Below, piece after piece: positions 1 through 8,765 of a DNA stretch of 64,000 nucleotides. How positions within the stretch are numbered: position 1 is the stretch's first letter; each line of letters starts with the position of its first letter. Position numbers and translations under genes: made by a program. Location: assembly GCA_022826925.1 (NCBI GenBank), contig JAJDTX010000150.1, positions 80,392-144,391 of the forward strand, written 5' to 3'. The notes below the pieces were generated by a model, which did not search any database, was not told the DNA's origin, and saw only the letters and a program-made list of their open reading frames with translations. The stretch comes from Bryobacterales bacterium. GTDB taxonomy: Bacteria; Acidobacteriota; Terriglobia; Bryobacterales; UBA6623.

Positions 1-2084
1 TCAGCCAGCGGCTCAATCACCAGCGAGGCGGCCTCGGCGTCCTTCGTCCCCCTGGAGAGGTAGGGGTTGAGAGTCGTTGGCGCTTGCCATTGGACCAGAG
101 TCGCAGTGTCGCCTTGCCCCGCGGTCTGCATGCCTCCGCCGGGCGCTCCTGTTCCTGGATCGGCTCCTTCTGAAGGCAGGACCGCGGCCGGGCGGTAGTC
201 CGGGTAGTATCCGGCACCGACTAGGATCGGCAGCCCCTGTGCCAGCACCCGCTTGACGAACGTCACCTTGCGCTCCGGCATCTTCGTGGAGGGGTTCCGG
301 GCCGTGTAGTGGAGCAAGGCTTCGCCGAACGCGTCGCCCACGCTCACCCTGTCCTGGCCTCCGGCGGGACTCAGCTCGGATGCGCGCATGCCGGACCGGC
401 TGCCGCCGCGATCGCCCGAAAACAGCGTGTTGCCGTGCATGTCGACGCCGAACACGTAGATCGAATCGCTCTTCCAGCGCGGATCGGATTCCAGCGTGGC
501 CCCGGCGAAGTACCCCTGGGATTCGACTTCGAACGCCGCGCATCGAACGAATTCCCTGAGTCTCTGCTCGCTCGGATCAGCCTCCAGCGCTGCCGCGTTG
601 ACTTCGCCGACCCCGCTGGGGCACGTGCCAGGCAGGTCGTGCAGGTAGATCCCGGCCCCGACCGCGGCGCGGCGCCCGTTCCAGTCCACCTCTACGACGT
701 AAGAGCTCTTCGGCTCTGATCTTCCCGCGCTGAAGTTGGTGAAGGCGTAGTGCAGCCATCCCTCATCCACGTCTCGCAACACGCGGTGCAGCTCGTAGTA
801 GTAGTCAGTCCCGAAATTATCCACGAGCTCCCGCGAGGCTCCTTCCCGAAAGGGCTCCGGAGGGAACACCGCAGTGCCCGAGATGAAGCTCTCGGGGGTC
901 GGCGCAAGGAAGTTGACAAAGACGTAGTAGAGGTCGTCGTCGTGACGCCACCGCTCGTCGTTGTGAAAGGCCCGGTATGCCTCCTCCTCGCCGTGCAGCT
1001 CAATGTACTCCGCCGCGCACCGTACGAACGCCTGAAGGTCCCGCCGCGTGCGGATCCCGCGAGCCGTGACGCGGTTGTCGTCGCAGGAGGGTTCTGGGAC
1101 TGCCGGTGCGGAGCCCAGCTCGTAGCCCGCGCCCAAGACGAGTGGCACGCCGTGCGAGACGACGCGCTTGAGCATTCCGACCTTGGGCTGCATCCTCCCC
1201 GTCCGCGGATTGCGGCTCCGGTAGTACGCCAAGGCCTCGCCGAACGCATCTCCGACAGCGACCATGTCGCGTCCGCCGAACTGGTCCGTCGGGTCGCTCT
1301 TGCCGCCGAATTCGTGGAGCGCCTTACCGTTGATCCGCACCCCGTTGCCGGTTAGGACCTGGTTCCCCTCCAAGTCCATCGCGAATACGTAGCTGGAGCC
1401 GTGGCGCCACCGCGAGCTCGTTTCGAGCTCCTCTCGCGCGAAGTAGCCCTTCTCCTCCAGCAACATTGCGGCGCAGCGCACGAACGCCTCTAGCTTGGTC
1501 TCGCTCGGAGCGGCCGCCAAGTCGGCCGCATTCACTTCGTCGGAGCTGCAGGTGCCGGGCAGGTCGGGAGCATAGATGCCGGAGCCGACCACGGCGCGCT
1601 GGCCGTCCCAGTCCACCTCGCCCAGATACGAACTCTTGGGCTGTTGCGTCCCCGAGGACGGGTTCCCGCTCCAGTAATACATCCAGCCGGAATCGACAAG
1701 CCCCAGCATCCGAAAGGACTCGGAATAGTAATCGGTTCCAAACGCGTCGATATAGGTGCCCCAGACGTCGCCCTCCCTGGACGGATCGCGCGCGTAAACG
1801 TAGACGAGCGCTTCATCTGCGGACGGCGCAACCTGATCGACAAACAGGTAGATCGGGCCGTGCTTCCAGCGCTCGTCCTCATTGAACGCTCGCCGGGCCT
1901 CGGCGGTGCCGTGCTCAGCCAAGTACTCCGCCGCGCACCGAACGAACGCCTGGACGTCACTCGTCGTGCGGACGGCGCTCGCGCTGATTTGATGCTCCGC
2001 GCAACTGACCGGGTCGTTCGCGCGCGCGGGCAGCGTCGCGATCGGCACGAGGACGGCTAGCAGGAGGAACTTGGTTGGTCGCAT
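1..2084 (-). CDS. Tandem Cache-domain protein fused to peptide ABC transporter substrate-binding domain (partial)
   Basis: The frame is open from an ATG at 2084 to the window edge, giving 694 visible codons with no stop, so the 3' end lies outside. Residues 1-22 form a Sec signal peptide ending near LPARA. Four related blocks follow, each opening with FVRCAA at residues 47, 201, 353 and 512 (spacing 152-159). Each carries features of single Cache domains: a helix, ERW or SRW, then PKSSY or PK, and a closing GAGIY/GAGY. The order is A-B-A'-B', so a two-domain unit was duplicated. From about residue 665 the sequence (WQAPTTLNPYLSRG, then IEPLA) reads as the N-terminus of an SBP_bac_5 oligopeptide-binding protein. 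Inference: a periplasmic ligand-binding or transport receptor. No clear Shine-Dalgarno is seen. The parts are recognised with good confidence; the function of the fusion is unknown. Confidence 0.85.
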   Translation of the reverse strand, partial: MRPTKFLLLAVLVPIATLPARANDPVSCAEHQISASAVRTTSDVQAFVRCAAEYLAEHGTAEARRAFNEDERWKHGPIYLFVDQVAPSADEALVYVYARDPSREGDVWGTYIDAFGTDYYSESFRMLGLVDSGWMYYWSGNPSSGTQQPKSSYLGEVDWDGQRAVVGSGIYAPDLPGTCSSDEVNAADLAAAPSETKLEAFVRCAAMLLEEKGYFAREELETSSRWRHGSSYVFAMDLEGNQVLTGNGVRINGKALHEFGGKSDPTDQFGGRDMVAVGDAFGEALAYYRSRNPRTGRMQPKVGMLKRVVSHGVPLVLGAGYELGSAPAVPEPSCDDNRVTARGIRTRRDLQAFVRCAAEYIELHGEEEAYRAFHNDERWRHDDDLYYVFVNFLAPTPESFISGTAVFPPEPFREGASRELVDNFGTDYYYELHRVLRDVDEGWLHYAFTNFSAGRSEPKSSYVVEVDWNGRRAAVGAGIYLHDLPGTCPSGVGEVNAAALEADPSEQRLREFVRCAAFEVESQGYFAGATLESDPRWKSDSIYVFGVDMHGNTLFSGDRGGSRSGMRASELSPAGGQDRVSVGDAFGEALLHYTARNPSTKMPERKVTFVKRVLAQGLPILVGAGYYPDYRPAAVLPSEGADPGTGAPGGGMQTAGQGDTATLVQWQAPTTLNPYLSRGTKDAEAASLVIEPLA

Positions 2085-2482
2085 CACTTTTCGAGGTTAT
2101 GAAACGTTGGCTTGGAGAGTCAATCTCTCGCGCCGCGTCAAGTGGCGGGGCCTCCACGAGGCACAAGTAGCTCTCCCGGGAACACTTGGCCGCTCGCGGC
2201 ATCCTCGATCAGCGATGATCCGTCTCTCCGAGTCTTGAGCCTAGGCTGTCAGCGGCCACTGTGTACTTGTATCGAAGAGTGGCGAATCCTGTGTGACATA
2301 CTGAAATCAAATGCAGCCAGCAGCAACATTGATGCGGTTTGCCTGTATTCCGGTGGCTGGGGCTCTTGCCGCCGAAGCGCGAACGTGGGCCACTGGGCCG
2401 TGCGTTGCTTCAGAACCGTATCGAGTGGTGGTTCGCCACTCTTCGATATAAGTCCCTAACAATGGCTAGTCGAGGAGACTGA
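2085..2482. other. Intergenic region between divergent genes
   Basis: These 398 bases separate the minus-strand Cache/SBP gene from the plus-strand isomerase gene. A 115-codon plus-strand frame (2112-2459) shows no recognisable domain and is judged not coding. The only structure seen is the inverted-repeat-bounded segment at 2270-2448. A GAGGA ribosome binding site lies just before the 2483 ATG. Confidence 0.6.
2270..2448. mobile_element. MITE-like element with 17-bp terminal inverted repeats
   Basis: Bases 2270-2286 (TATCGAAGAGTGGCGAA) and 2432-2448 are exact reverse complements, enclosing 145 bases with no gene. The outermost TA on each side would fit a TA target duplication of the IS630/Tc1-mariner type. 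A degenerate copy of the end, TATCGAGTGG, lies at 2419-2428 and can fold back on the right arm as a hairpin with a 3-nt bulge. No transposase is present, so any movement would need one in trans. It could instead be a large regulatory stem; copies elsewhere in the genome would decide. Confidence 0.5.
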
Positions 2483-3367
2483 ATGCAATCCAACTTCACA
2501 CGCAGGAAGTTCGCCCGCCTCGCTGTCGGCTCGGGAGCCGGCCTTGCCGGAGCTGCTGTGCTTACCGCCCACGACAGAATGACCTCCAAGTTTTCCGGGG
2601 TGACCGTCGGCGCGCAGAGTTACAGCTTCCGGGATCGACCCCTGGACGAAGCGATCGCAGCGATGAAGCAAATCCGCATCGGCTCTTGCGAACTGTGGAG
2701 CGGCCACACCGAGCCGCTGCGCGAACTCCGCAGGGATCGCGAGAAGCTGCGCGCTTTCCGCCTTGAGACACCCCTGAGCCACTACGAGGAAATCGGCGAG
2801 AGCTTCCACGCGGCCGGGATCGAGCTGAACTCGTTCAACTACAGCTTCCGAGACCACTTCACTGACGAAGAGATCGCCCGGGGCTTCGAGATGGCCAAGG
2901 CCATGGGCGCCAAGGCGCTCACCGCGTCCGGCACGGTCAGCGTCGCCGGGCGCGTCAATGCCCACGCCCAGCGGTACGGCATGAAAGTGGGCATGCACAA
3001 CCATTCCCGCATCAGGGAAAACGAGTACGCCACGCCGGACGACTTCGCGGCCGCGTCCAAGGGCAACAGCCACATCGGGGTTAACCTGGACATCGGCCAC
3101 TTCGTCGCCGCCGGCTTCGACCCGGTCGACTACATCAAGCGGCACCACGCGCAGATCGTCGCCCTTCACATCAAGGACCGCAAGCGGGACCAAGGCGAGA
3201 ACACGCCGTTCGGAGAGGGCGACACCCCGATCCGCGAGACGCTCGCCCTGCTGCGCGACAACAGCTACGACATCCCCGCTAACATCGAGTACGAGTACAA
3301 GGGCGGCGACACCGTAGAGGAAGTCAAGAAGTGCTTCGATTACTGCAAGCGGGCCTTGGCTTCGTAA
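2483..3367 (+). CDS. Tat-exported sugar phosphate isomerase/epimerase (xylose isomerase-like TIM barrel)
   Basis: A protein of 294 aa. The N-terminus carries a twin-arginine signal (RRKFARL at about residues 8-14) and a short hydrophobic stretch ending near LTAHD. The body matches the AP endonuclease family 2 / xylose isomerase-like barrel: QSYSFRD after strand 1, KVGMHNH (about 170), NLDIGH (about 203), ALHIKDR (about 228) and a closing EYEYKGG. The His, Glu and Asp residues at these strand ends are the usual metal ligands. Members act on sugars or cyclitols such as inosose or hydroxypyruvate; the substrate here is not evident. The start is set by GAGGA at about 2473 and by the Tat motif. 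The next gene, ispD, begins 86 nt downstream and is probably unrelated in function. Confidence 0.85.
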   Translation: MQSNFTRRKFARLAVGSGAGLAGAAVLTAHDRMTSKFSGVTVGAQSYSFRDRPLDEAIAAMKQIRIGSCELWSGHTEPLRELRRDREKLRAFRLETPLSHYEEIGESFHAAGIELNSFNYSFRDHFTDEEIARGFEMAKAMGAKALTASGTVSVAGRVNAHAQRYGMKVGMHNHSRIRENEYATPDDFAAASKGNSHIGVNLDIGHFVAAGFDPVDYIKRHHAQIVALHIKDRKRDQGENTPFGEGDTPIRETLALLRDNSYDIPANIEYEYKGGDTVEEVKKCFDYCKRALAS

Positions 3368-3453
3368 TCCGATCGGCTACTTCCACCGGAATGGCGGCCG
3401 GGCCGTCATCGTGGAGCGCCTGCGCTCGCAGGCACGCAAGGTAGTTCCAAGCC

Positions 3454-4185
3454 ATGGACGTCGCGGCCATCCTTCCCGCTGCCGGGCACGGCACGCGCAT
3501 GGGCAAGGACCTGTCGAAGCACTACGGCAGCGACCGCAAGCAGTTCATGAGGTTGGGCGGCGTCCCGATTCTCGCGCTGACGATCCGCAAGTTCCTAGCC
3601 GTACCGAGGATCAGGGAAATCTTGGTCGCGGTCCCGGAAGGCAGCGAGCCGGAAGTCCAAGCGATGCTTGCAGATACCGTCACGGCGTCCCGCGTGCGCG
3701 TGCTGGCAGGCGGGCGCAACCGCCAAGAATCGGTCCGGCACTGTCTTGACGAGGTGTCGGACGCCATTCAGTTCGTAGCGGTCCATGACGGCGTCCGCCC
3801 GTTCATCCCGGTGAACCTGATCGAGCAGGCGATCGACGAAGCCGCGCGGCGGGGCGCCGTGATTCTTGGCATGCCCGCCGAAGAAACGGTCAAGCAAATC
3901 AGTCTCAAGGTCGTGCGGGCCACCTTGCCGCGCGAACGCATCATGCTGGTGCAGACTCCCCAGGTCTTCGCTGTCGACCTGCTCAAGCGTGCCTTCCGCC
4001 AAGCCGCCCAGGACGGTTTCACAGCCACGGACGAGGCCAGTTTGGTGGAGCACATTAATGAAGATGTGTACGTGCTGCGCGGAAGCGAGCGCAACATCAA
4101 GATCACGCGCCCGCACCATCTCTCGATCGCGCAGCTCTACTTCGACGAAGAAAACCGTGAATCCGCCCCCATTCCCCGGTGTTGA
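3454..4185 (+). CDS. ispD: 2-C-methyl-D-erythritol 4-phosphate cytidylyltransferase
   Basis: A protein of 243 aa that converts MEP and CTP to CDP-ME in the non-mevalonate isoprenoid pathway. Signatures appear in order: the nucleotide-binding loop LPAAGHGTRMG (about 7-17), KQFMRLGGVPI (about 30), VHDGVRPF (about 110), QTPQVF (about 168) and the ATDEASLVE segment. Length is near the family norm of about 230. The 3' end overlaps the in-frame GTG proposed for ispF by 29 nt, so the two genes look translationally coupled. The ATG is preceded by a weak TAGTTC hexamer 6 nt away and lacks a strong Shine-Dalgarno. Confidence 0.95.
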   Translation: MDVAAILPAAGHGTRMGKDLSKHYGSDRKQFMRLGGVPILALTIRKFLAVPRIREILVAVPEGSEPEVQAMLADTVTASRVRVLAGGRNRQESVRHCLDEVSDAIQFVAVHDGVRPFIPVNLIEQAIDEAARRGAVILGMPAEETVKQISLKVVRATLPRERIMLVQTPQVFAVDLLKRAFRQAAQDGFTATDEASLVEHINEDVYVLRGSERNIKITRPHHLSIAQLYFDEENRESAPIPRC

Positions 4186-4687
4186 GCCGACTGAGACTCG
4201 CGTCGGAATCGGATACGACTGCCATCGCCTGGCCGCGGGCCGCAGGCTCGTCTTGGGCGGGATCGCGATCGAGGCCGACAAGGGCCTGCTGGGCCACTCG
4301 GACGGCGACATCCTGCTGCACGCGATCACCGATGCGATGCTGGGCGCTGCGACACAAGGCGACATAGGGGAACTCTTTCCTCCCACGGATCCGCAATGGA
4401 AAGGGGCGGACAGCAGCGTCTTCCTGCGCCATGCGGCAGAACTGTTGACCGGCTACGGCTGGAGGGTCGTCAACGTAGACGCCGTGGTCATCATCGAAAA
4501 GCCCAAGCTGTTGCCGCATCGCGACCGCATCCGCCAGAACATCGCTTCCCTGCTGGGAATCGAAGCGTCCGCGGTCGGCCTGAAGGCCAAGACCGGCGAG
4601 GGTGTCGGGCCGGTCGGCAGCGGCGAGCTAGCCGAGGCGCACGCTGTTGTGCTGATCGCGCGCCAAGAAGCTCCAAGGGTCATGTGA
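4157..4687 (+). CDS. ispF: 2-C-methyl-D-erythritol 2,4-cyclodiphosphate synthase
   Basis: A protein of 176 aa that cyclises CDP-ME 2-phosphate to MEcPP, two steps after IspD. The conserved parts are GIGYDCHRL (metal-binding Asp and His), GHSDGDILLHAITDAM, GDIGELFPPTD, and the C-terminal KAKTGEGVGPVGSGE that lines the CDP pocket. The frame stays open upstream inside ispD, but homology begins only at about 4190. The nearest in-frame initiator is GTG 4157, giving the start MNPPPFPGVEP. This places the start inside ispD, the common ispDF arrangement. The main uncertainty is the exact start. Confidence 0.93.
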   Translation: MNPPPFPGVEPTETRVGIGYDCHRLAAGRRLVLGGIAIEADKGLLGHSDGDILLHAITDAMLGAATQGDIGELFPPTDPQWKGADSSVFLRHAAELLTGYGWRVVNVDAVVIIEKPKLLPHRDRIRQNIASLLGIEASAVGLKAKTGEGVGPVGSGELAEAHAVVLIARQEAPRVM

Positions 4688-4850
4688 CCCCCGGTCCGAT
4701 CCGCACGCCTAGACGCTGCCGCAACGCTGGCGTGCCCCGCGAGCGGACATCGCACCGCGGCGCTTCTGATCCCGAGAATTGGGCGTGAATAGCCGTTTCG
4801 TTCGTTGCATCCGCCCTGAAGAATTGGTGCCGCAGCCGCCCCGAGCGCCG

Positions 4851-4856
4851 TATAAT
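4851..4856 (+). promoter_or_regulatory. -10 element TATAAT before PSD1 gene
   Basis: An exact TATAAT sits 5 nt before the GTG at 4862 and 11 nt before the alternative GTG at 4868. A transcript starting about 7 nt after the hexamer would begin at or next to the start codon. No good -35 at standard spacing is seen. Confidence 0.5.
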
Positions 4857-4861
4857 CGCAA

Positions 4862-7800
4862 GTGATCGTGCGAGTTCCAGCCTCACTGCTGCACATGTTG
4901 CTCGCGGGCGCGGCCCTGAGCCCGCTGGCGGGGGCGACCGTGCAGTTCAACCGCGACATTCGCCCGATCCTGTCCGAGAACTGCTTTGCCTGCCACGGCC
5001 CGGACGCGGCCAAGCGCATGACATCCTTCCGTCTAGACAACGAACTGGGGCCGGCAACGGTGCTCAGCGGAGGGCGCAAGGCCATCGTGCCCGGCGATCC
5101 GGGCAGCAGCGAGTTGTTCCTGCGCGTGTCGGCTTCAGACCCGACCAGGCGCATGCCCCCGGCGGCCATGGGGCATGACCCGCTCGCGGACCGCGAGATC
5201 GAACTGCTGCGCCAGTGGATCGCCGAGGGTGCCCAGTGGCAGGGGCACTGGGCGTTTCTGCCGCCGCAGCGGCCCGCCGTGCCTGCTGCCGAGCACCCCG
5301 GCTGGCCTGTCAACCCCGTCGACAGCTTCGTCCTGCACCGCATGCGCGCCGAGGGCTTGGAGCCGTCGACACCGGCATCCAAGGAAGCTCTGATCCGCCG
5401 GGCAAGCCTGGACCTGACAGGCATGCCCCCAGAACTCAGCGACATTGACGCCTTCCTGGCAGACCACTCTCCGGGTGCCTACGAGACCGTGGTGGACCGG
5501 CTCCTGGCGTCGCCCCGCTATGCGGAACGGATGGCGATTCGCTGGCTCGACGCCGCGCGCTACGCCGACACGAACGGCTACCAGACCGACGCCGAACGCG
5601 ACATGTGGCGGTGGCGCGACTGGGTCATCGACGCCTTCGATTCCAACAAGCCGTTCGACGAATTCACCATCGAGCAGATCGCGGGCGACATGCTTCCGAA
5701 CGCCCGCTTAGACCAAATCATCGCGACTGGCTTCAATCGCAATCACCGAGGCAACGGCGAGGGCGGCATCGTCGACGCTGAGTACGCGGTGGAATACGTG
5801 GTGGACCGCGTCGACACAACCTCGACCGTATGGATGGGGCTGACGCTCGGCTGCGCTCGCTGCCACGACCACAAGTACGACCCGTTCACCCAGAAGGAGT
5901 ACTACGAGCTGTTCGCTTATTTCAACAACGTGCCGGAGAAGGGGAAAGCGTTCAAGTACGGCAATTCCCCGCCCTTCGTCAAGGCCCCGACTGGCGACCA
6001 GCAGGCCACCTTGGCCCGGATGGACACAGATCTGGCCGCCGTGCGCGCCGACCGAGACCGTGTCGAGGAACGCCACGAGAGTGAGCGGCCTGAGTGGGAG
6101 CGAGGCATTGCGAGCGAACCCACCGAGTGGATCGACGGGCGCGACCTCACGCTTGCGTTCCCGGAGGGCCACGATCTGCCAAGGCCCACCGAGCGCGCAT
6201 TCGAGCCCGGCAGCTTCGCCGAACTGGGCGATCAGGCCGATTTCGGCTTTCGCGACCGCTTCAGCGTCACTGCGTGGATTCGCCCGGAAGACCCGAACGG
6301 GACGATCGTGTCGAGGACCAAGCACGTATTGCCGGAAGATGACACCCAGTCCAACCCCGGCTGGGGCCTGTACCTCAAGGACGGAAAGCTGCAGGTCAAC
6401 CTGGTCAACCGCTGGCTGGACGACTGCCTGCGGCTGGAAACGGTCCAGCCCGTCGCTCTCGGCAAGTGGCAGCAGGTGGGATTCACCTATGACGGCACGC
6501 GGCTGGCCTCGGGAGTCCGCATCTTCATCGACGGGGAATCGGTCGATCTCAACGTCATCCGCGATGAGATGAACCAGCAGATCAGCTCGAAGGAGCCTCT
6601 GCGGGTAGGTCGCGGCCTGGGGCTCGACTACCGGGGCAAGCTGCGCCGCCTGTTAGTCTACGGCCGCGCGTTGACCCTAGAAGAGATGCGCATCGCGGCT
6701 GAAGAGCGCAGCCTTGACCAGATCGCCGCCATCCCGGCAGCCGACCGCACGCCGACCCAGTCTCTGAAGCTCGAGCAGGCCTATCGCGAGGCGCTCGGCC
6801 CGGCAGACCTGACGGCCTTGGCGGCGCGGATCCGGGACTTGGAGCGCGAGCGCGCGCAGTACTTCGACGCGGTGCCCACCGTGATGGTCATGCAGGAGGC
6901 ATCGCCCCGGCGCAAGACCTTCCGCCTGGATCGAGGGGCATACGACGCACCCGCCGAGCAGGTGCAGCCGGGTCTGCCCGCGGCCCTGTCACCCGCAGAT
7001 CCGGGCGACAGGCTGGACTTCGCCCGCTGGCTGACCTCCCGCGACAATCCCCTGACAGCGCGCGTCACCGTCAACCGCGTCTGGCAGATGCTCTGGGGCG
7101 CTGGCATTGTCGAGACGGTCGAAGACTTCGGATCGCAAGGTGAATGGCCCACCCACCCCGAATTGCTGGACTGGCTGGCAGTGGACTTCATGGAATCCGG
7201 CTGGGACATGAAGGCCTTGGTCAAGACGATTGTGATGAGCGCGGCTTATCGCCAGTCATCCCGGCTGCGCCAAGGCGAGGTCGGACCGGATCCGGACAAC
7301 CGGCTGCTGGCCCGCGGTCCTCGCCTGCGCCTGCCCGCGGAGTCTGTCCGCGACCTCAGCCTCGCCGTCTCGGGCCTGTTGGTCGAAGGGTTGGGCGGCC
7401 CCTCGGTCCGTCCCTACCAGCCTGCCGGTCTATGGACCGAGCTGGCCGGCGGAGCCGACTACGATGTCGGCAGCGGAGCCGACCTGTACCGCCGGAGCCT
7501 CTACACCTTCTGGAAGCGAGCCGTGCCTCCGCCATCGATGATGCTGTTCGATTCCGCCGGGCGGGAAGCTTGCACGGTGCGCAGCGTACGCACGAATACT
7601 CCCTTGCAAGCTCTGAACCGCATGAATGACGCCGCCTACATGGAGGCATCGAAGGCGCTCGCCGGCAGGGCGCTGCGCGAAGCAGGCGACGCGCGCGACC
7701 AGCGCTTGGGCTACATGTTCCGCTTGGCGACCTCGCGGCACCCCAGCGAGCGCGAGACGCAGGTCTTGTCGTCCGGATTCAACCACCATTTGGATCGCTT

Positions 7801-7942
7801 CCGCAGCGATCCCAAGGCGGCGACCGCGTTGTTGGGAGAGCAACCGAAGCACCCCGCCGAAGTCTCGCAACCCGAAGCTGCGGCATACACGATGATGGCC
7901 AGCTTGGTGCTCAACCTAGACGAGACGATCACGCGAGAGTAG
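4862..7942 (+). CDS. PSD1 cytochrome c-type protein (PSCyt1-DUF1549-LamG-DUF1553)
   Basis: A protein of 1026 aa with a signal peptide ending near PLAGA. A haem-binding CFACHG lies at residue 41, within the Planctomycete cytochrome C module. The DUF1549 half covers about 140-350 (DLTGMPP, WLDAARYADTNGYQTD, GCARCHDHKYDPFTQKEYY). A concanavalin-like LamG domain inserts at about 425-620 (FSVTAWIRPEDPNG, WQQVGFTYDG). DUF1553 follows at about 705-960 (NPLTARVTVNRVWQ, HPELLDWLAV, RTNTPLQALNRMND). The CARCH inside DUF1549 is a second CxxCH. Family function is unproven; members are exported, usually next to DUF1501 genes, and thought to act in polymer oxidation or degradation. GTG 4868 is an alternative start. 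Confidence 0.9.
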   Translation: MIVRVPASLLHMLLAGAALSPLAGATVQFNRDIRPILSENCFACHGPDAAKRMTSFRLDNELGPATVLSGGRKAIVPGDPGSSELFLRVSASDPTRRMPPAAMGHDPLADREIELLRQWIAEGAQWQGHWAFLPPQRPAVPAAEHPGWPVNPVDSFVLHRMRAEGLEPSTPASKEALIRRASLDLTGMPPELSDIDAFLADHSPGAYETVVDRLLASPRYAERMAIRWLDAARYADTNGYQTDAERDMWRWRDWVIDAFDSNKPFDEFTIEQIAGDMLPNARLDQIIATGFNRNHRGNGEGGIVDAEYAVEYVVDRVDTTSTVWMGLTLGCARCHDHKYDPFTQKEYYELFAYFNNVPEKGKAFKYGNSPPFVKAPTGDQQATLARMDTDLAAVRADRDRVEERHESERPEWERGIASEPTEWIDGRDLTLAFPEGHDLPRPTERAFEPGSFAELGDQADFGFRDRFSVTAWIRPEDPNGTIVSRTKHVLPEDDTQSNPGWGLYLKDGKLQVNLVNRWLDDCLRLETVQPVALGKWQQVGFTYDGTRLASGVRIFIDGESVDLNVIRDEMNQQISSKEPLRVGRGLGLDYRGKLRRLLVYGRALTLEEMRIAAEERSLDQIAAIPAADRTPTQSLKLEQAYREALGPADLTALAARIRDLERERAQYFDAVPTVMVMQEASPRRKTFRLDRGAYDAPAEQVQPGLPAALSPADPGDRLDFARWLTSRDNPLTARVTVNRVWQMLWGAGIVETVEDFGSQGEWPTHPELLDWLAVDFMESGWDMKALVKTIVMSAAYRQSSRLRQGEVGPDPDNRLLARGPRLRLPAESVRDLSLAVSGLLVEGLGGPSVRPYQPAGLWTELAGGADYDVGSGADLYRRSLYTFWKRAVPPPSMMLFDSAGREACTVRSVRTNTPLQALNRMNDAAYMEASKALAGRALREAGDARDQRLGYMFRLATSRHPSERETQVLSSGFNHHLDRFRSDPKAATALLGEQPKHPAEVSQPEAAAYTMMASLVLNLDETITRE

Positions 7943-7958
7943 CGCGCGCTCCGAAGGG

Positions 7959-7973
7959 ACCCGGAAACCGGGT
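7959..7973. terminator. Short hairpin after PSD1 gene
   Basis: ACCCGG (7959-7964) and CCGGGT (7968-7973) form a perfect 6-bp stem with a 3-nt loop 17 nt after the stop codon. There is no T-tract, so a role as terminator is only possible. Confidence 0.3.
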
Positions 7974-8168
7974 AGTCGCAGCCACACATCCGCGTTCGAG
8001 GCAGCAGTCTGACACCAGTCCGCTCGGATTGGCGACGCACATTCGCGCTGGCGTGTTCCTTCGCTCGGCCAGCTGCCCTGTCAGCGGCGAGGTTGGCAGT
8101 CCTTGCGACCCCGTTGTACCGTGGACACCGTATAGACCGAAGACCGCATCGGGTCGAGCACCCGAAGA

Positions 8169-8576
8169 ATGACCATGCAGACCAAGCACCTTCCCGAAGC
8201 CCATGACGCGCTGGCCCCGGACGGCTCCGAGATCCGCGTCCTCGCAGCCACGGCAAGCGGGAGCATGGCGCACTGCTCGCTGCCTCCGGGGCAAACCTCG
8301 GTGGCGCACAGAACGGTGGAGGAGGTTTGGTACTTCCTTGCCGGCCAGGGCCAGGTCTGGCGCAAGCTCGGCGAGCGCGAGGAAGTCATCGACGTTTCGC
8401 TCGGCACTTCTCTCGCGATTCCGCTCGGCACTCACTTCCAGTTCAGAAACACCGGGGACGCCCCGCTGGAGTTTGTCCTGGCCACGATTCCTCCTTGGCC
8501 GGGTGACGACGAAGCCTACCGTGTCCCTGGCCGCTGGCCAACGGACGATCAATCCCCTGGTCGATCATCTGGCTAG
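8169..8576 (+). CDS. Cupin domain protein
   Basis: A protein of 135 aa with a single cupin beta-barrel. Motif 1 is recognisable around residues 38-60 (PGQTSVAHRTVEEVWYFLAGQG) with a metal-type HxxxE...G pattern, and motif 2 around 80-95 (IPLGTHFQFRNTG). No signal peptide is seen, so it is cytoplasmic. Small cupins of this type are sugar or organic-acid binding proteins, isomerases or dioxygenases; the reaction cannot be read from the sequence. It sits between a PSD1 gene and a DUF1501 gene on the same strand with 226- and 189-nt gaps, so an independent promoter is likely (TATAGA at about 8132). A second ATG at 8175 is equally possible. Confidence 0.8.
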   Translation: MTMQTKHLPEAHDALAPDGSEIRVLAATASGSMAHCSLPPGQTSVAHRTVEEVWYFLAGQGQVWRKLGEREEVIDVSLGTSLAIPLGTHFQFRNTGDAPLEFVLATIPPWPGDDEAYRVPGRWPTDDQSPGRSSG

Positions 8577-8741
8577 ACACACCGGCGCCAAGTCACCTGA
8601 TCCGCTTGGCCGACCGCGACGCTAGCGTGGACGGACCGGAGCGGAGATCTTGAGGCGAAAGTAGGCGGAAACCGGCGCATTGGGCAGAGCCCGATGTGCC
8701 CCGACGGCCGAACACGGTATGCCAGCCGCCAGTGTCAAGCG

Positions 8742-8747
8742 TATAAT
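8742..8747 (+). promoter_or_regulatory. -10 element TATAAT before DUF1501 gene
   Basis: An exact TATAAT lies 18 nt before the chosen ATG (8766). It supports starting the DUF1501 protein at 8766 rather than at an in-frame ATG at 8694, which lies upstream of this element. Confidence 0.45.
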
Positions 8748-8765
8748 GGACGCGGATTCGAGACC

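Noticed and set aside
750..1355. A 201-codon plus-strand frame in the first 2 kb
   Set aside because: It lies antisense to the continuous Cache-array frame, whose repeat structure is clear.
2112..2459. A 115-codon plus-strand frame before the isomerase gene
   Set aside because: No domain, and it runs through the inverted-repeat element.
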